The translations under genes and the position numbers were made by a program. The notes beneath the pieces were generated by a model. It had not been told where the DNA came from. It did not search any database and worked only from the letters and a program-made list of their open reading frames with translations. A stretch of 64,000 bases of DNA from Daucus carota subsp. sativus (Eukaryota; Streptophyta; Magnoliopsida; Apiales; Apiaceae): contig NC_030383.2 in NCBI RefSeq assembly GCF_001625215.2, forward strand, positions 58,022,949 to 58,086,948, in the 5' to 3' direction. This document shows, piece after piece, positions 13,178 to 25,771 of the stretch (position 1 is its first letter; every line of letters begins with the position of its first letter).

Positions 13178-16149
13178 TTAAGAGCTTAGGGTACTAGAGA
13201 GGATAATGAAAGCACATACTACGGAAAGAGAGAATACTGAAACCCAAGTGTCCTCAGTGTAAGATTCCATGGCATCCGTAATTGATAACCGAGTCCGACT
13301 TTCAGCCCAGTTCCGGAGCCTATCAGCTTCGGATGCATATAGTGCTCTTCCCTGAAAGATGGCAGAATGAATTAGTTCTACTTCATTGCTCAAATCATTC
13401 TCTCTGTTGAAGCGTGATAAAAAAACAGAGTTGAAAATTACCTTGTCATCAAACCAGCGACCTCGTCGTACCCATGCAGTCACCAAGGCAACTAAAATCC
13501 TGGGAGGTGTCAAGTAATTGATAGCCTTTCCATTCCCCTTTATAACTCGCATGCGTGGAACCAAAGTTCTTGCAACTGTCTCCGGAAGCTCACAGATGAT
13601 GTTAAACATTTGCTTGTTTTGGACAGTTGAACCGCTGAAAACAAATAATCAAAAACAATAGTTGCATGAGAAAATTTCCACATATTCTGCGTACATGATT
13701 CATGATTTTTACGAGACAACAAAATCATGAATCAAACTAGAAGACTATCACCTATAAAAATCGAATCCATGCACTTGATTAACCCACGAGAAGGGCATAA
13801 AACATAATATTTGAAGTGTACCTTAGAAGCAAGTCTGTCAGAACCATGCCTGGAGAAGCTGTATGTACTCCAACTTTGGACTTTTTGCTTTCCTTTAACA
13901 ACGATGATTGAAGCTGCCTAAGACCACACTTCGTTGACCCATATCTACAGACATAAGCAGATATAACGTCAACAAACCTAACAAGCAACTCAAAGGCACA
14001 CTCTAGTACTCCATAAATTTACATAGACTACTGAAATTGAAGCTACGTTTTCAAAGTGGTGACTAGTCGTACACAGCTGTTAAGGGAGTGCTAGATCCCC
14101 CCGAACCAGCACCATCCATATTAAATATGTGACCTCCCTTATGTTGGTCAGCCATTACACGCATAGCTTCACGGGTGCAGATTATAGATCCAACCAAGTT
14201 TGTCGAGACAATCTATCCAAAAGATTACAATACTTAGGTAAATTTTCAAGTCATAATCGATTGCAGTCACTGAAATGTTGAACATTCATATACTAACCTG
14301 TTGGATATCTTCATCACTGAACTGCAGCAAAGGTCTGAAACCTTTATTTGTTCCAGCATTGTTTATCTGTACATAGATTGTTGATTAGGCAACTACTAAA
14401 AAATTGTCACAATACCCCCTGTTACAAAGTCTGTAACATATACCAGTAATTTCAATCTAGAAAATTTGGATTTCCATATATTTTTTCATCATAACTAATA
14501 ATAGGATGGTCCATAATACATTATTACTGAAGACCAAAGTTTCCATATTCTGAGAAAAGGAAATTATATGAACTAGAAACACTATAAAAGCTTACCCAAA
14601 TATCAATGGAACCTAATTCATTAATGGCGAAGTCTGATAACTTTTTCACATCTTTAGGATCACTAACATCACATGCCACGCCCACAACTTCTGCATACTT
14701 CAAACTTCTCTTAGAGAAGTCATCTGCTGTTTCCAGACATTCTTTTAGGCTGTCTTCTAGTTCTTTGATAGTCGTTTCCACAGAGTCTTGGCTGCTTGGA
14801 ATAAAATAATTGCAGGAACAAGGTAGTGCAGTGAGAAATATGTCAGGAAGAAAAAGAAACAGGAAACAGATAAGAATCTTATTTTATGGTTAAGAACACC
14901 ACCTACGAGATGCCACAACCACTCGATCTCCAGAAAGTAAAAATTCACGGGCTAGAGCTTTCCCTAATCCTCTTGTACTGTTAAGAAGAATTAATTAAAA
15001 TCAGATCAATAACTCAACAGAACATGTAATAGCTCCAACCAAGTATAATGAGAAGTTACACTCAGTAAATGTAACATAACCAAATCGGCTTAGGCCAGTT
15101 TTAAATGAATGAACCCCCTATGGACAATGCCAATCATGTCAGAGCCGCCTAATTATGCAAATTTAGTTATCTCTTGGTAATAGTCTTTGAAAAACTTTAT
15201 ATATCTTTTTTAAGTTCATGAGAGGGTACCTTCCTGTTATGACAACATTCCTTGGACCTGCCCGAGCGACTTCATCTAAAACCATGTTGGAACCAATCAT
15301 AGTTCCGATAATAATCCCACCAAGCCAACTATACCATATCAAATCATTCATTTGTCCGTCTCCACCTTTTCAAAATAGTTGCAAATTTTTTAAATTTAAA
15401 CACATCTATCAATGCCAATCTTCAGTAATTTATAAAAAACATATGATCACATAAACATCACGGTATCAACTGACCTGACAACTGGAATCCTGTTAACAAA
15501 ATTACTCCAGTGCCCATCATGGTCACAATATATCTACCAACATGAAGAGCAATCTGCCAATGTTCAACATACTCCCCATCAATCAATTAACTCAATAAAT
15601 TCCAAGGCACTAAGCACAATAATTTACGAATAAACCTAAAAAATTCAAAATAAGACAGTATTATAAAGAAACAAAACAACATATAACAATAAGAAAGATT
15701 CAAAGTTATCAGTCAATAAAATCAAATATTCACATGAATAAGAATTATATATGTACACAGACTGACAGACACACGTGTTCTCGGGCTAAAACTGTTCTAC
15801 GAATATAACGAAATTATAAACTTACAGATGATAAACTCTCCTCCAAATCCTCCACAAACTTTTTATCCACACGCGATCTAGAAGCCCTCTGAATTGCAGA
15901 TTTAAGAGACCCCATGAGTCTGTACACACCACTCTCTGATTTCACTTCACTACTTTCCATTTCTTTTCTTGCATCAACCACTTCACTTTCCTTTTCTTGC
16001 CTAAAAGACTTGCACTTCTGCACAAAACTCCTTCGACCCTTTAAAGATATCGGGTCCCACATGGCTACCTGCCGGTGAAACACCGGCGGTTGGCCGGTCC
16101 GGTGGTGGCAATCTAGTGGTGAAATGTGGAGTTTAGCCACTGTGGCCAT
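13178..16149 (-). CDS. NYC1: chlorophyll(ide) b reductase NYC1, chloroplast, 10 exons
   Basis: Short-chain dehydrogenase that reduces chlorophyll b to 7-hydroxymethyl chlorophyll a in the thylakoid, starting chlorophyll b breakdown and light-harvesting complex dismantling in senescence. Exons, minus strand: 16149-15826, 15553-15475, 15365-15230, 14977-14903, 14791-14596, 14366-14298, 14212-14073, 13944-13822, 13634-13442, 13351-13178. All junctions are GT/AG and in frame, giving 502 residues, close to known NYC1 proteins. Visible features: a transit-peptide-like N-terminus; two membrane segments at about 109-134 and 144-167; nucleotide-binding TGSTRGLG at 178-185; NNAG at 272-275; the catalytic pair Y341 and K345 in YGSTK; and a third hydrophobic segment at about 481-500. 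The membrane segments separate NYC1 from its soluble partner NOL. No frame defect is seen. Confidence 0.95.
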
Positions 16150-16279
16150 GTTTTTTAATGTAAAAGTACAAGAAAAGTGAGAGACACAGAATTGAATATC
16201 TAAAAAATGGGGATTGTAGTTAGATTTTATTGGGAATCTTGGAATGAGTTGTGTAAGATTTTAAGTACAAAATATCTGA

Positions 16280-16287
16280 CTATATAG
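16280..16287 (-). promoter_or_regulatory. possible TATA box of NYC1
   Basis: CTATATAG about 130 bp upstream of the NYC1 start codon, with a pyrimidine-rich leader-like stretch between. The motif is common in AT-rich DNA, so support is positional only. Confidence 0.3.
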
Positions 16288-16806
16288 AATGTATACATAT
16301 AAGCATGTAAGTTTGTAAAAGATCTAAGACAAGAGTGTGATGACCACACGTTAAGGCAAGCCTGATCTTCCTTGTTTGTCTGCATTAGTTTGGTATATTA
16401 ATTTTAAGACAACTAAATTTTATGATTAATATTTTGTGATTAAGCCATCATAATCACAGTATCCTAAATACTTGCTTTTATGAAAGAGCAAAACTTGTAT
16501 GGACATTTTCGCTGAATTTTTTTCACATGCGACAACAGTGTAATGGACAGGAGTGTCAAATTTGCAACTAATCTGAAGTAAATTAAAAACGTTTTTCATT
16601 TATGTTAAAATTAAATATTTGAATTTCGACCTTATGCATCTTTAAATTTATTATTATTATTATTGTCTATTTAATTGATGATATTAATTATTATCATATA
16701 AAATTATAAAAATAGATTAAGTTATTCACTCTTGTTAAATTCTCAATTAAATTATTTTCTGGCATGTTTTTAATTTTACATCAGTTTATAAGTCACCGTA
16801 AGAAAT

Positions 16807-17218
16807 GTGTATTGGATAGAGATTTTAAAGCATTTGTTTCAAAATTCGAGGATATTCGATTAGGATTGTTTGAAATTCATTAAAATCTTGAGGTATTCAA
16901 TTGAGATTTTACATTATGCTACAAAATTTTGGGGTATTCGATTAGGATTTTAAATTATGCTTTAAAATCTGCTTTAAAATCCGATGATATTCAATTGAGA
17001 TTGTTTAAAATCCATTAAAATATGATGGTATTCAAATGCTGATGGATTTTTTTGATTTTATGACATTTTTTAGTTTATTTTAGGTGTTTTGAAATCTCAT
17101 CATAATCTATTAGATTTTGAAGTATTGTACTGAAACTCTATCAACTTGTGCGACATTTTATGAAGAATCCATACAAAATCAAAATCACAATCACATCACA
17201 TGCAATCCATGAATACAC
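16807..17218. mobile_element. GTGTATTGG interspersed element, copy 1
   Basis: One of four related AT-rich elements in this window (also 21208-21659, 26846-27258 and a partial at 32165-32360). It opens with GTGTATTGGAT, closes with CCATGAATACACC, and carries internal repeats of the form ATTCAATTGAGATTT and AAAATCC. The ends are roughly inverted, and copy 2 lies in the opposite orientation. Non-coding; superfamily not determined. Confidence 0.75.
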
Positions 17219-17759
17219 CGCGTAAGCCCTCTTTCATATGCACCCAGACTAGCCATGTCGCTTAATTCTATGGTATATATTAAGTGGTTGCGTGTAAGTG
17301 ACGGTATTCTCTGAAGCCAAAATTCGATTATAGTTTAAGTTTCACGTATGCCAAGTGCAAGTTTTTGATTCGCCGAAAGATTTTACCAAGAAAGCAAGAG
17401 GGGAAGTAGATTTTGTGAGTCGCAAGAAAAATGAGATATATAGGTGATAAAAATGCTCGGCAGACCGGCTCTTAAAAGCCCAAAACAAGTTGGTGGGCTT
17501 TTTTATCTAAACATATAAAAGCCGAAAATAAGTTGGTGGAGTTTTTTTGATCTGATCAGTTGTGTGGAGATTACTCGATTAGACCGTGCAAGAGGGATAC
17601 ATGTGTTCGTTGCAATTTTTTATTTATTTTTACATTTTTTCGGTAGTTTAAATAATATAAATCATATTTTAAAATTTTAAATATATATAAATATTTTTCA
17701 AAATTTATTTGATGTCTTCGAGAAAATTCCTCCGGACCATTCTCCATATCACAGGAGGA

Positions 17760-18285
17760 CTTGTAACGACCGAGTTGAGCCAAGTTCGTTTTTGAGTTTT
17801 TTCTTATTAAGTCGAACCAAACTCGATAAGCTTATCGATCTTTTTTTGTTTCAAACTCGAGTTCGTTAAAAATCGAGTCGAGTTCGGGTTTTTAATGAAC
17901 CGATCCGAGTGATACTAAGCTAGTAAATAAAATTTCTACTTTTTTCAAATTTCAACAATTGGCTTTGTCTATTTAGTACACAATTAAAAATAAAAAATAT
18001 TTTTTTTAAATATTCTTTTCTTTAAAATGCATACTTTTTATCGAGTCGAGTTTTTAACGAATCGAACCCGAGTCCGAGTATTTAACGAGTCGAGTCGAAC
18101 AACTAAAAAACTCAGTTCGACTCGTTAAACTTATCAAACATTGTTAGTTGTTCAAACTCGAGCTTGTTAATGAGCCGAGTCGAGTTTTTACCGAGTCAGA
18201 GTTGAGCCTTTTATCGAGCTGAGTCGACTTTTTACCGAGTCGAGTCGAGTCAAGTCGGCTTAACGACTAGCTCGGTTCTTTTACG
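17760..18285. repeat. CTCGA-rich degenerate repeat element
   Basis: Dense in GAGTCGAGT and CTCGTTAA motifs on both strands, so different from its AT-rich surroundings. The ends look inverted: ACCGAGTTGAGCC near 17770 and GCTCGGTT near 18275. Possibly a non-autonomous transposon built of degenerate subterminal repeats; the superfamily is uncertain. Confidence 0.6.
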
Positions 18286-18423
18286 GGACATACACAAATA
18301 TTCTTCCTTTCCAAGACTCTTGCCGAGTTACTTTCAATTGTATGACTTTCGAAAATCATGCAGGTTAATTCCAAATGATCACTCATAAACGAGATAACAC
18401 CATCTCTAAAACACTATCAAGCA

Positions 18424-18890
18424 AAATTGCATCCCAGGAGTAGCTGGCTCCTTAATCACAAATGCTGGAATGGTAGTCTTACTCCAAATACTACAACATT
18501 TCTCGTTAAAATTATACACAGTAACTTGTCCGCCAAAGGATGGTATCATACTATCATATCGGCAAACATGATTGCAGGAGAATCCTGCAAATTCATCAAG
18601 ACACTAGGCTTTTCTGTTATATTGTCTATCAAACCCAAATCAGGCAACAATCTAAACATCTCATGTTATTTTGAACCTGCTTGACCATCCAATAAAGCGA
18701 TCCATTGAAAATTGCAGGTTTCTGGTAGTGCTAGACGAGAGGTTCATTGGACAGGAAGTTAGAGAAAACTACCAGAATTGCAAGAACAGATATCACGTAC
18801 TAAAAGACTTTTCTCCGCTGGAGAACGTCGACACAATGTTGCATTCATATTGCATTCTGCTGCAAAACGTCGAGTTCTATTGTTCAAATT
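18424..18890 (-). pseudogene. F-box gene fragment, downstream of F-box gene 1
   Basis: On the minus strand, pieces equivalent to the F-box-associated domain can be read, for example PAFVIKEPATPGM-like and FRLLPDLG-like segments, matching the neighbouring gene at 19002-20563 but with frame breaks and no F-box motif. A homologous fragment lies at 21957-22420 at the same relative position behind the second F-box gene, so the gene plus fragment was duplicated together. Confidence 0.8.
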
Positions 18891-19001
18891 GAAATTTAGT
18901 TGATTAAGTGTAATTTATAATCTTATAAGTTTGTTTATTTACAAAATGAACCGATACAAATCCAACATAAACAAGATAAATGATATAAATTGATAAACTC
19001 T

Positions 19002-20563
19002 TTATAATTTCAATCCAAGTAAGAGAGGTACTTCCTCCATTGCCATAGGTATCATCCTAATCTTCGTGAGCTTCACCTTCTTCCGCGTCTTCCACATCTT
19101 TTTCTGCAGTTTCAATGCTTCATCAAGCTCCTACAAGTACAATTGAGTAGAAATTAGTAACTATGCAAATACAACAATCAATCCCTAGTCAAATTACATG
19201 CTTTTTGTTCTGTTAAAGCATGATAGAATCAAGTAAAAGGCCTCATAACTTCAATTTTTTTACTCACTTTGCTTGTTCCAGGGCAGCTTTCTTTTCTGAT
19301 TAAATTCGGAGCAAAGGGCGTTAGGAAGAAAATTCCTTCGCAGTCATCTTTAACCACGGACTTCATTCCTTCAATGAACACCAGACTCTCCCAGTATTCA
19401 CAACTACCATAGCATGGGGACATACACAAGTATTCTTCCCATCCAAGAGTCCTCAGATTCTTGATTTCACGGCTTTTGAGATTGATGCATGTTAACCTCA
19501 GATCATCACTCACAAACAAAACATCACCACTCCTAAAACACTCTACCAAGCGGTATCGCTGCATCCCAGGAATAGGCGGCTCCTTAATCATAAATGCTCC
19601 TATCGACGTCTTACTCCAAATACTACATTTCTCGTTGTAAAAATAAATATCTACCTGTCCATTAATAAACATTGATATCTTGTCGCACAACATTAACACA
19701 AGAGACTCCCGCAAATTCATCAGATGACAAACCTTCTCTTTTGTACTCTCAATAGAACTCAACTCAGGCAACAACCTGAATACCTCAAGTTGAACATCGA
19801 ACATAATTATGATCGGATCTTGACCAGCTGACTCCACAAACCAATAAGGCGAACCGCCGACTATTGTGTACTGACAGCAGTACCTGAGGATACCAACATT
19901 GTAAAGAAAGTTAGAGGGAGCAATCTTTCTCCAACAAGCAGCTTTGCATGAATAGACATAACCTATTATAGGTTGTTGCCCAATGTCATCGAACATCTTT
20001 GAGTACACGACCTTAAAATCATTGGCAGCTGAATCGTAACCAAATCCTAAAAATTCAGGGTCCCAATCGGAAACATGTTCATCCGGGATAGGAGGGACTT
20101 TAAGCCTCTGTTTCATAGCAGGGTTCCATACTGAAATCTCTATTGTTTCAGGATCATCCCCGAAGCAATTGTAGAAACACACCAGGCCCTTGATGCAGCC
20201 CATGATCACTGTGAGTTTCGGATGTAAATGTTCGTAAGAACTTTCAATTTCGTGCTCTAATCTACTCCAAATTATGACCGCGTCCTCATCAAGCCCGCGG
20301 AGATCATGATGCCTAGTAATGAAATTATGGTCAGTGATAAGGAGATTCCAGGATTTACAAACTGATTTAAATCGCAAAAGTGACTTCACAGGCAGCCGTG
20401 TCAATATTTCTGATTCGATAACTTCTGGTGGAATTAGAGAACCAGGATCGCATGCCATAAGTTTCGTGCAGGACCTGTGGCTTGCTGATAGAGCAGCTAC
20501 AACTGGAGAGATGAACAATGTGTTGTATTCACCAAGATACCTTGACAAACCTTGTAAAATCAT
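19002..20563 (-). CDS. F-box protein with FBA domain, 2 exons (minus gene 1)
   Basis: Predicted SCF ubiquitin-ligase substrate receptor: the F-box binds SKP1-type adaptors and the C-terminal F-box-associated domain binds an unknown substrate. Exon 1 is 20563-19268 and exon 2 is 19130-19002, joined by a GTGAGT donor and TTGTAG acceptor in phase 0, giving 474 residues. The F-box (LIPPEVIESEIL... VKSLLRFKSVCKSW) is at about 43-82; the FBA part follows with WNPAMKQRLKVPP and GFGYDSAANDFKVVY. The start could also be the Met at 20458, just before the F-box, but the upstream 35 residues are shared with the tandem paralog at 22680-24135. The exon-2 tail is basic (QKKMWKTRKKVK) because one base is missing relative to the paralog, whose tail is acidic. 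Confidence 0.85.
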
Positions 20564-21207
20564 GTTTGATTATTGCAGCACCGAACAGAGAAGTGACTTG
20601 TTCTATATTTTTCGAAATTGTAATTTTGGGTCCGTATTTGAATAACGGAAGATGGTTTCTATTCGAAAATTAATAGAAGTTCTACTCCACTGACATGTTC
20701 TATTTCTATTAAAAGTATAATTTTGACTTCACATATATATAAACAATATATAAGATGGCTTCCAATCCAAAACGTAATAGAAGTTCTATTCTAGCATGGA
20801 CATATGAATTATTATACTTTAACATTTATGCCTAAAAATCTTCCTCCTATTTATATTATATTAAAAATCACTGTAAAGTATTTATAACTAGAATTAATTA
20901 AATATAAGTATCGGAAAAATGAGATTTCCGAACTTAGTTGATGAAGTCGCTATCCAGAAATTAATCAGATAGTCGAGACTAATCAGATCACTAATTGGAA
21001 TTAATTTAATATAATTTTTAAGATTATATATAATTATTTTATCATAATTGTGTGCTTATATAATTTTTTGTTTACAATTTTTTAGATATTGGTATAAATT
21101 TAATTACAAATTAATAGAGTATTTGATAAATTTTAAATTTTAATTTATTTGTTTTACAAAAAAATAAGTAATTTATACAAGAAACTTATTAATACAAAAT
21201 ATAAGGG

Positions 21208-21659
21208 GGTGTATATGGATTGTATGTGATTTTGATTTTGTGCAAAAGCTTAATAGAATGTCGCAGACTTGATATGGATCTTTAGGATTTAAGCACAACG
21301 GTTCAAACTCTCATTGATTTTGGCATGATTACAAAAAACTTAAAATACATTAAAAAATATCACAAAATTAATTATTTTATGAAATCCAAAAAAGTGCATC
21401 AACATTTGAATACCATCATATTTTAACGAATTTTAAAAATCCTAATTGAATACCATCGAATTTTAAAATATAATTGAAAATCATAATTGAATACCACCAG
21501 ATTTTGTAGTATAATTTAAAATCCCATTTAGCAAAAAAAATAATAATATAAAATCTCATCAATACCTCAAGATTTTAAGGATCTCAAACAATCCCGATCG
21601 AATATCCTCGAATTTCATAAATGAATAATTTTTTTTTTAAAATGTCAATCCAATACACC
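21208..21659. mobile_element. GTGTATTGG interspersed element, copy 2 (inverted)
   Basis: Starts GGTGTATATGGATTG and ends AATCCAATACACC. It reads as the reverse complement of the copies at 16807 and 26846, with the same ATTGAATACC and AAAATCC internal motifs. Confidence 0.75.
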
Positions 21660-21956
21660 AGTTACAAATACAAGGATTAAAGATAGATATTGAAATACAG
21701 ATACGTACAACAATGTTAACAGCAATCTCAGTTTTGCAGCAAACTCCTTATAAGTCTTGTTTTATTCGCACCAAGACTGGCCATGTCCCTTAAATTCTGT
21801 TTTACATGTAGTATCAAGTGATTGCATGCAAGTTTGATGGTATTCTGTTAAGTAAAAATTCGACTATAGTTTAAAGTTTTACATTCTTGATTCGCTTCCT
21901 TTAAGTCCAACCAAGACTCTTACTGTCAATTGTATGGCTTTCGAAATTCAAAATGC

Positions 21957-22420
21957 TTAGTATAGCATCCCAGGGGTAGCTGTCTCCTGAATTACAAATG
22001 CTGGAATGGAAGTCTTACCCCAAGTACTACTACATTTGTCGTTAAAATTGTAAACAGTCACTTGTCCGCCAAAGGATGATATCATATCGACAAACATGAT
22101 TGCAGGAGAATCCTGCAAATTCATCAAAACATTAGCCTTTTCTGTTATATTGTCTATAGAACCCAAATCAGGCAACAATCTAAACATCTCTTGTTATTCT
22201 GAACCTACTCGAGCAACCAGTAAAGCGATCCATTGAAAATTGCAGGTTTCTGGCAGTGCTTGACGAGACCATCATTGGACAGGAAGTTAAAGAAAACAAC
22301 CAGAATTGCAAGAACAGATATCGGGTACTAAAAGATGTTCTTTTCTCAGCTGGAGAACGTCGACACAATGTTGCATTCATATTGCATTCTGCTGCAAAAC
22401 GTCAAGTTCTATTGTTCGAA
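21957..22420 (-). pseudogene. F-box gene fragment, downstream of F-box gene 2
   Basis: A minus-strand open stretch at 22187-21957 reads like an FBA-domain end (FRLLPDLGSID, KTSIPAFVIQE, TPGM). Upstream, IFNGSLYWLLE-like residues are followed by a stop and frame shifts. It is the duplicate of the relic at 18424-18890. It lacks an F-box and cannot make the full protein. Confidence 0.8.
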
Positions 22421-22679
22421 TTGAAATATAGTTCATTAAGTGTATATATATATAATCTTATAAGTTTGTTTATTCACAAAATAAACCAATACAAACCCAG
22501 ATTTATAGAAGAAACCTTATCAAAACCACCGAATCCAAAATTCATCAACATTGATCTCTATTAAATACAATCAACATCTGAAAAATTTTATTCATCATTT
22601 ACGATCACATAATAAAACTCTTTCAAATTTTATTCCAAGGAGTACTTCCTCCATTGCCAGAGGTATCATCCTAATCTTC

Positions 22680-24135
22680 CTAAGCTTCAACTTCGTCAGC
22701 GTCTTTCACATCTTTTTCTGCAGCTTCAATTGCTTCATCAAGCTCCTACAAGTACAATTGAGTGAAAATTAATAACTATTCAAAGAGACAACAATCAATC
22801 TCTAGTCAAGTTACATGCCTTTTGTTCTGTTAAAATATGATAAAATCAAGTACCAGGCCTCCTAACTTAACAAATTTAACTCACTTTGCTTGTTCTACGG
22901 CAGCTTTCTTTTCTGATTAAATTCGGAGCAAAGGGTGTCAGGAAGAAAACTCCATCGCAGTCATCTTCAACCGCGGACTTCATTCCTTCTATGAAAACCA
23001 GACTCTCCGAGTATTCACAACCATCATAGCAGGGGGACATACACAAGTATCCTTCCCTTCCAAGATTCCTCAGATTCTTGATTTCACAGCTTTTGAGATT
23101 GATGCATGTTAACCTCAGATCATCACTCACAAACAAAACATTACCACTCCCAAAACACTCTACCAAACGGCATCTCTGCATCCCAGGAGGAGTCGGCTCC
23201 TTATTCATAAATTCTCCTATCGACGTCTTACTCCAAATACCACATTTTTCATTGTAAAAATAAACACCTACTTGTCCATTAAACATTGATCTTTTGTCGC
23301 AGAGCATTAACACAAGAGAATCCCGCAAATTCGTGATAAGACAAACCTTGTCTTTTGTACTGTCAATAGGACAAAACTCAGGCAACAACCTGAATACCTC
23401 AAGTTGAACATCGAACTTAATTACGATCAGACTTTGAAGTGACTCCACAAGCCAATAAGGCGATCCGTCGACTATTGTGTACCGACAGCAGTACCTGAAG
23501 ATACCAACATTGTAAAGAAAGTTAGAGGGAGCAATCTTTCTCCAACAACCAGATTTGCATGAATAGACATAACCTATTATAGGCTGTGGCTCCTCCATGT
23601 CATCGAAGACCTTTGAGTACACGACTTTAAAATCATTGGCAGCTGAATCGTAACCAAATCCTAAAAATTCAGGGTACCAATCGGAATCATGTTCATCAGG
23701 GACAGGAGGGACTTTAAGCCTCTGTTTCGTAGCAGGGTTCCACACTGAAATCTCCATTGTTTCACCATCATCCCCGGTGAAAATGTAGAAACACACCAGG
23801 CCCTTGATGCAGCCTATGATTTCGTGGTAAAATCTATTCCAAATTATGACCGCGTCCTCATCAAGCACGCGAAGATCATGATGCCTAGTAATGAAATTAT
23901 GGTCAGTGATAAGTAGATTCCAGTATTTACAAACTGATTTAAATCGCAAAAGTGACTTCACAGGCAGCCGTGTTAATATTTCTGATTCGATAACTTCTGG
24001 TGGAATTAGAGAACCAGGATCGCATGCCATAAGTTTCCTGCCGGACTTGTGGCTTACTGGTAGAGGAGCAACAACTGGAGAGAAGAACAATGTGTTGTAG
24101 TCACCAAGATACCTTGACAAACCTTGTAAGATCAT
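22680..24135 (-). CDS. F-box protein with FBA domain, 2 exons (minus gene 2)
   Basis: Tandem paralog of 19002-20563, same orientation, about 3.6 kb away. Exon 1 is 24135-22885 and exon 2 is 22745-22680, with the same GTGAGT donor after SK and TTGTAG acceptor, phase 0, giving 438 residues. The F-box lies at about 43-82 (PPEVIESEILTRLPVKSLLRF). The FBA domain follows but lacks about 14 residues near the stretch after the F-box that gene 1 has. The exon-2 tail is 21 residues and acidic (ELDEAIEAAEKDVKDADE). Predicted role as for gene 1; the substrate is unknown. No internal defect is seen. Confidence 0.87.
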
Positions 24136-24988
24136 GTTTGATTATTGCAGCACCGAACAAAGAAGTGACTTGTTCTATATTTTTCCAAACTGTAATTTGA
24201 GTTCGTATTTAAACGGAAGATGGTTTCTATCCGAAAACTAATACAAGTTCTCCTCAACTGACATGTTCTATTTCTTTTAAAACTGTAATTTTAATATTTA
24301 AACAATATAAGATGGCTTCAACCGAAACCTAACAGAAATTCTATTCTAACGAGGAAATATAAATTATACTTTAACATATATGGCTAAAAATCTTCCCCTA
24401 TTTTTATTATATTAAAAGTCGGTGTAAGTTATTTATAACTACAAAACTCCTGAATTTTAGTTAAATATAAGTGTCCGAATTTAATCGATGAAGATACAAT
24501 CCAAAAACTAATCGGATAGTTGGAGATTAATCAACTGAAATTAATTTAATATGATTTTTAAAATTATATATAATTATTTAAAGTATTATATCTTTTTATT
24601 ATTTTGTATTTTAATTAAATTAAGATAATTTTACAATTTTAATTACTTTTTATAGAATTTAACTTTTTTATACCATTTTTTAATCGATTATACCAATTTT
24701 CGATCGATAATCCGATTTTTCAAAAATAATTTTTCATCTAATTCATGATTAATTGAGATGAAATCCGTCGGAATAATCAATGATTAATACAAGATTACAA
24801 TTTTTAGAATGCTCTAAATATTAGAGAAGTAAACAAGACAAAAATAATAGAACAAATGAGATGGCTATCTGTGATCCGTCCGATACATGAAATTGTGAGA
24901 CAAGGACTCAAATTTCAAATAACTCTACCTATCTGTTTCTTTTACTACATGCCTATTTAAACAGCCTTTCCAAGTATTCTTATTCAAC
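24136..24988. other. intergenic, divergent promoter region
   Basis: AT-rich DNA between the minus-strand F-box gene 2 and the plus-strand OVATE gene, so it should hold both promoters. The first 420 bp resemble the upstream region of F-box gene 1. No other feature seen. Confidence 0.6.
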
Positions 24989-25771
24989 ATGGAGAATAAA
25001 TTCAAGCTAAAAATCTCTCGTATGTTTCGCTCCACTCTAGACTCTTGCCGAACCACAAGCCTCTCCGACGATGTCGCATCGTCGGAGCAGCCATTTTTCT
25101 TTCCCGAAAATACCCACCACAATCACCACCTTGTCGAACTCTTCTCCCCGAAACCTCCTCCTCCTCGCTCATTTCCCTCGCTTTGTAGACCGAAATCACA
25201 CGAAAATCAAACCACATTGTTCAACGACTTTAACTCGAAACCGAAACACAAAAAACAAAGAAGCAAATCGAGAAAAAATAGGAAGAGAAATAACCGAAAA
25301 TTCGATGAGTTCTTTTGTTCGGTAGCTGCGAATTATTATGGATTGTATAGTAGCGACGAGGATGAAAAAGAAAATGTCATGGATGATTACGAGACGACAT
25401 TTTTCAGCTCAAAGTCGATGTCATCTGGCTCGTTAAAATCTTCGGCAGCTGCTTATAACAATGTGGTTGCACTAGAGAAAATGCGAGAAGAAGAATATTT
25501 TAATGACGACGACGACGATGTTGAGTTGATGAAGATTTCTTCACCGTTAAATGGAAAAGTGAAAGACAGCGTTGCGGTGATCAAGAGCTCGAGTGATCCG
25601 TACAATGATTTCAGGACATCGATGGTTGAAATGATTGTCGAGAAGCAAATATTCGGACCGAAAGATCTCGAAAAATTGCTGCAGTGTTTTCTTTCGCTCA
25701 ACTCTGGTGCTCATCACAGGGTCATCGTCGAAGTTTTCACTGAGATTTTAGAAACTTTGTTTTCTGATTAA
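24989..25771 (+). CDS. OFP: OVATE family protein
   Basis: Plant-specific transcriptional regulator of 260 residues, single exon. OVATE proteins bind TALE homeodomain and TRM proteins and affect organ shape and secondary growth. The C-terminal OVATE domain is clear at about 201-258, starting SSDPYNDFRTSMVEMI and ending EVFTEILETLF, preceded by the SVAVIK motif typical of the OFP6/7/8 type. The N-terminus has a basic KHKKQRSKSRKNRKR stretch, a likely nuclear signal, and there is an acidic DDDDDVE run mid-protein. The ATG at 24989 is the first in frame and is followed by MENKFKLKISRMFRSTL, which fits the family start. The family is firm; the exact paralog number is not assigned. Confidence 0.92.
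   Translation: MENKFKLKISRMFRSTLDSCRTTSLSDDVASSEQPFFFPENTHHNHHLVELFSPKPPPPRSFPSLCRPKSHENQTTLFNDFNSKPKHKKQRSKSRKNRKRNNRKFDEFFCSVAANYYGLYSSDEDEKENVMDDYETTFFSSKSMSSGSLKSSAAAYNNVVALEKMREEEYFNDDDDDVELMKISSPLNGKVKDSVAVIKSSSDPYNDFRTSMVEMIVEKQIFGPKDLEKLLQCFLSLNSGAHHRVIVEVFTEILETLFSD

Larger units (their letters stand above)
16150..19001. other. intergenic with repeats and an F-box relic
   Basis: Region between the NYC1 promoter and the first F-box gene. It holds a copy of the GTGTATTGG element, a CTCGA-rich repeat and a decayed F-box fragment, each listed separately. No intact gene. Confidence 0.7.
20564..22679. other. intergenic between the two minus-strand F-box genes
   Basis: Upstream region of F-box gene 1, alignable in part with 24136-24560 upstream of gene 2, followed by a GTGTATTGG element (21208-21659) and an F-box relic (21957-22420). 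No intact gene. Confidence 0.7.
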
